From Dehalococcoidia bacterium UBA5629 (GTDB lineage Bacteria > Chloroflexota > Dehalococcoidia > GIF9 > UBA5629), in NCBI GenBank assembly GCA_002421445.1, contig DIKB01000019.1, positions 1-13,361 on the forward strand: 13,361 nucleotides of DNA. Direction: 5' to 3'. The translations under genes were made by a program, and so were the position numbers. This document shows positions 13,023 through 13,361 of this stretch, in pieces. Each line of letters opens with the position of its first letter. The first letter of the stretch is position 1. Below the pieces are notes generated by a model. The model saw nothing but the letters and a program-made list of their open reading frames with translations. It was not told where the DNA came from and searched no databases.

Positions 13023-13361
13023 TTATCGAAAACTAATTATGACAGTCAATATGGTCACCCAGAAACCAAAAATTGACAATAGGATGGGCAGAACCACGAG
13101 AATCTGACATGTATTGAATTCATAAAAATAAAATGAATTATTATTGACAATGGAAAGACTCATGAGGCCAAGTATAACGGCGATAGCTAATATAGAAAAC
13201 GCCCAATAGAATCTTGAACTATACGACAACTTTTTTCGCTGTAAGTCTTGCGCTATCAATCGATTCCCATCATTAAACATATCATTTGTGATATCGTTAA
13301 TGAAACTATATAAAACTTTCCTGCTGTTATCCAAATTATTCTGATTATTAACATTACAGAG
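13023..13361 (-). CDS. Unrecognised two-helix membrane protein, 5' end beyond the window
   Basis: The frame runs from the TAA at 13025-13023 to the right edge with no stop, so it probably continues outside. A TTG at 13334 could start a 103-residue version, but nothing like a ribosome binding site precedes it. The visible part has a polar N-terminal region (NDITNDMFNDGNRLIAQDLQ) and two strong hydrophobic segments (FYWAFSILAIAVILGLMSLSIV and CQILVVLPILLSIFGFWVTILTVI) joined by an asparagine- and tyrosine-rich loop. Base composition is noticeably AT-richer than in the core genes. It converges with hicB across a 44-base gap that lacks a clear terminator. I do not recognise the family. Confidence 0.55.
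   Translation of the reverse strand, partial: LCNVNNQNNLDNSRKVLYSFINDITNDMFNDGNRLIAQDLQRKKLSYSSRFYWAFSILAIAVILGLMSLSIVNNNSFYFYEFNTCQILVVLPILLSIFGFWVTILTVIISFR

Overview
The window reads as a stretch of chromosome from an anaerobic bacterium. My best guess is a member of the Chloroflexota, class Dehalococcoidia. This rests on the mix of genes (NfnAB-type transhydrogenase, SIMPL lipoprotein, GT2-GtrA fusion, RibBA fusion, short EF-Tu-like domain protein) and not on any marker gene, so the placement is tentative. The genome style is moderate GC, compact operons, frequent GTG/TTG starts and good GGAGG ribosome binding sites.

Left part (1-4948). The 5' end of an unrecognised minus-strand gene is cut by the left edge, behind a clear sigma70-type promoter. 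Next to it is a broken remnant of a small EF-Tu domain II-like protein. A complete riboflavin operon then runs on the minus strand as ribD-ribE-ribBA-ribH (3832 down to 361), with gaps of 3, 7 and 21 bases. It encodes every dedicated step from GTP and ribulose 5-phosphate to riboflavin except the pyrimidine phosphatase. No FMN riboswitch fits in the short leader; an inverted repeat lies around the probable promoter instead. A SIMPL/DUF541 lipoprotein gene with its own terminator lies upstream.

Middle (4949-8950). On the plus strand come a signal peptidase I whose catalytic serine position reads cysteine, and pyrE (orotate phosphoribosyltransferase). A 524-base non-coding gap follows, packed with short inverted-repeat elements. 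Then comes a two-gene operon for the NfnA/NfnB (SudB/SudA) flavin and iron-sulfur NADH/NADPH-ferredoxin enzyme, closed by a strong bidirectional terminator.

Right part (8951-13361). On the minus strand, a polyprenol-phosphate glycosyltransferase fused to a GtrA membrane domain overlaps a PMT-type membrane glycosyltransferase by 10 bases; together they look like a donor-making and donor-using pair for envelope glycosylation. On the plus strand follow a Phd/YefM antitoxin with a RelE-type toxin (preceded by a 28-base near-perfect operator dyad), an unrecognised single-pass membrane protein, and a lone HicB-like protein. A minus-strand membrane protein runs off the right edge. This right end has the character of an accessory region beside core metabolism.

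I found no CRISPR array, tRNA, rRNA, transposase or obviously new multi-gene system. The most unusual points are the cysteine-for-serine signal peptidase, the repeat cluster at 6144-6487, the toxin-antitoxin operator together with its odd toxin tail, and the structured DNA upstream of the orphan hicB.
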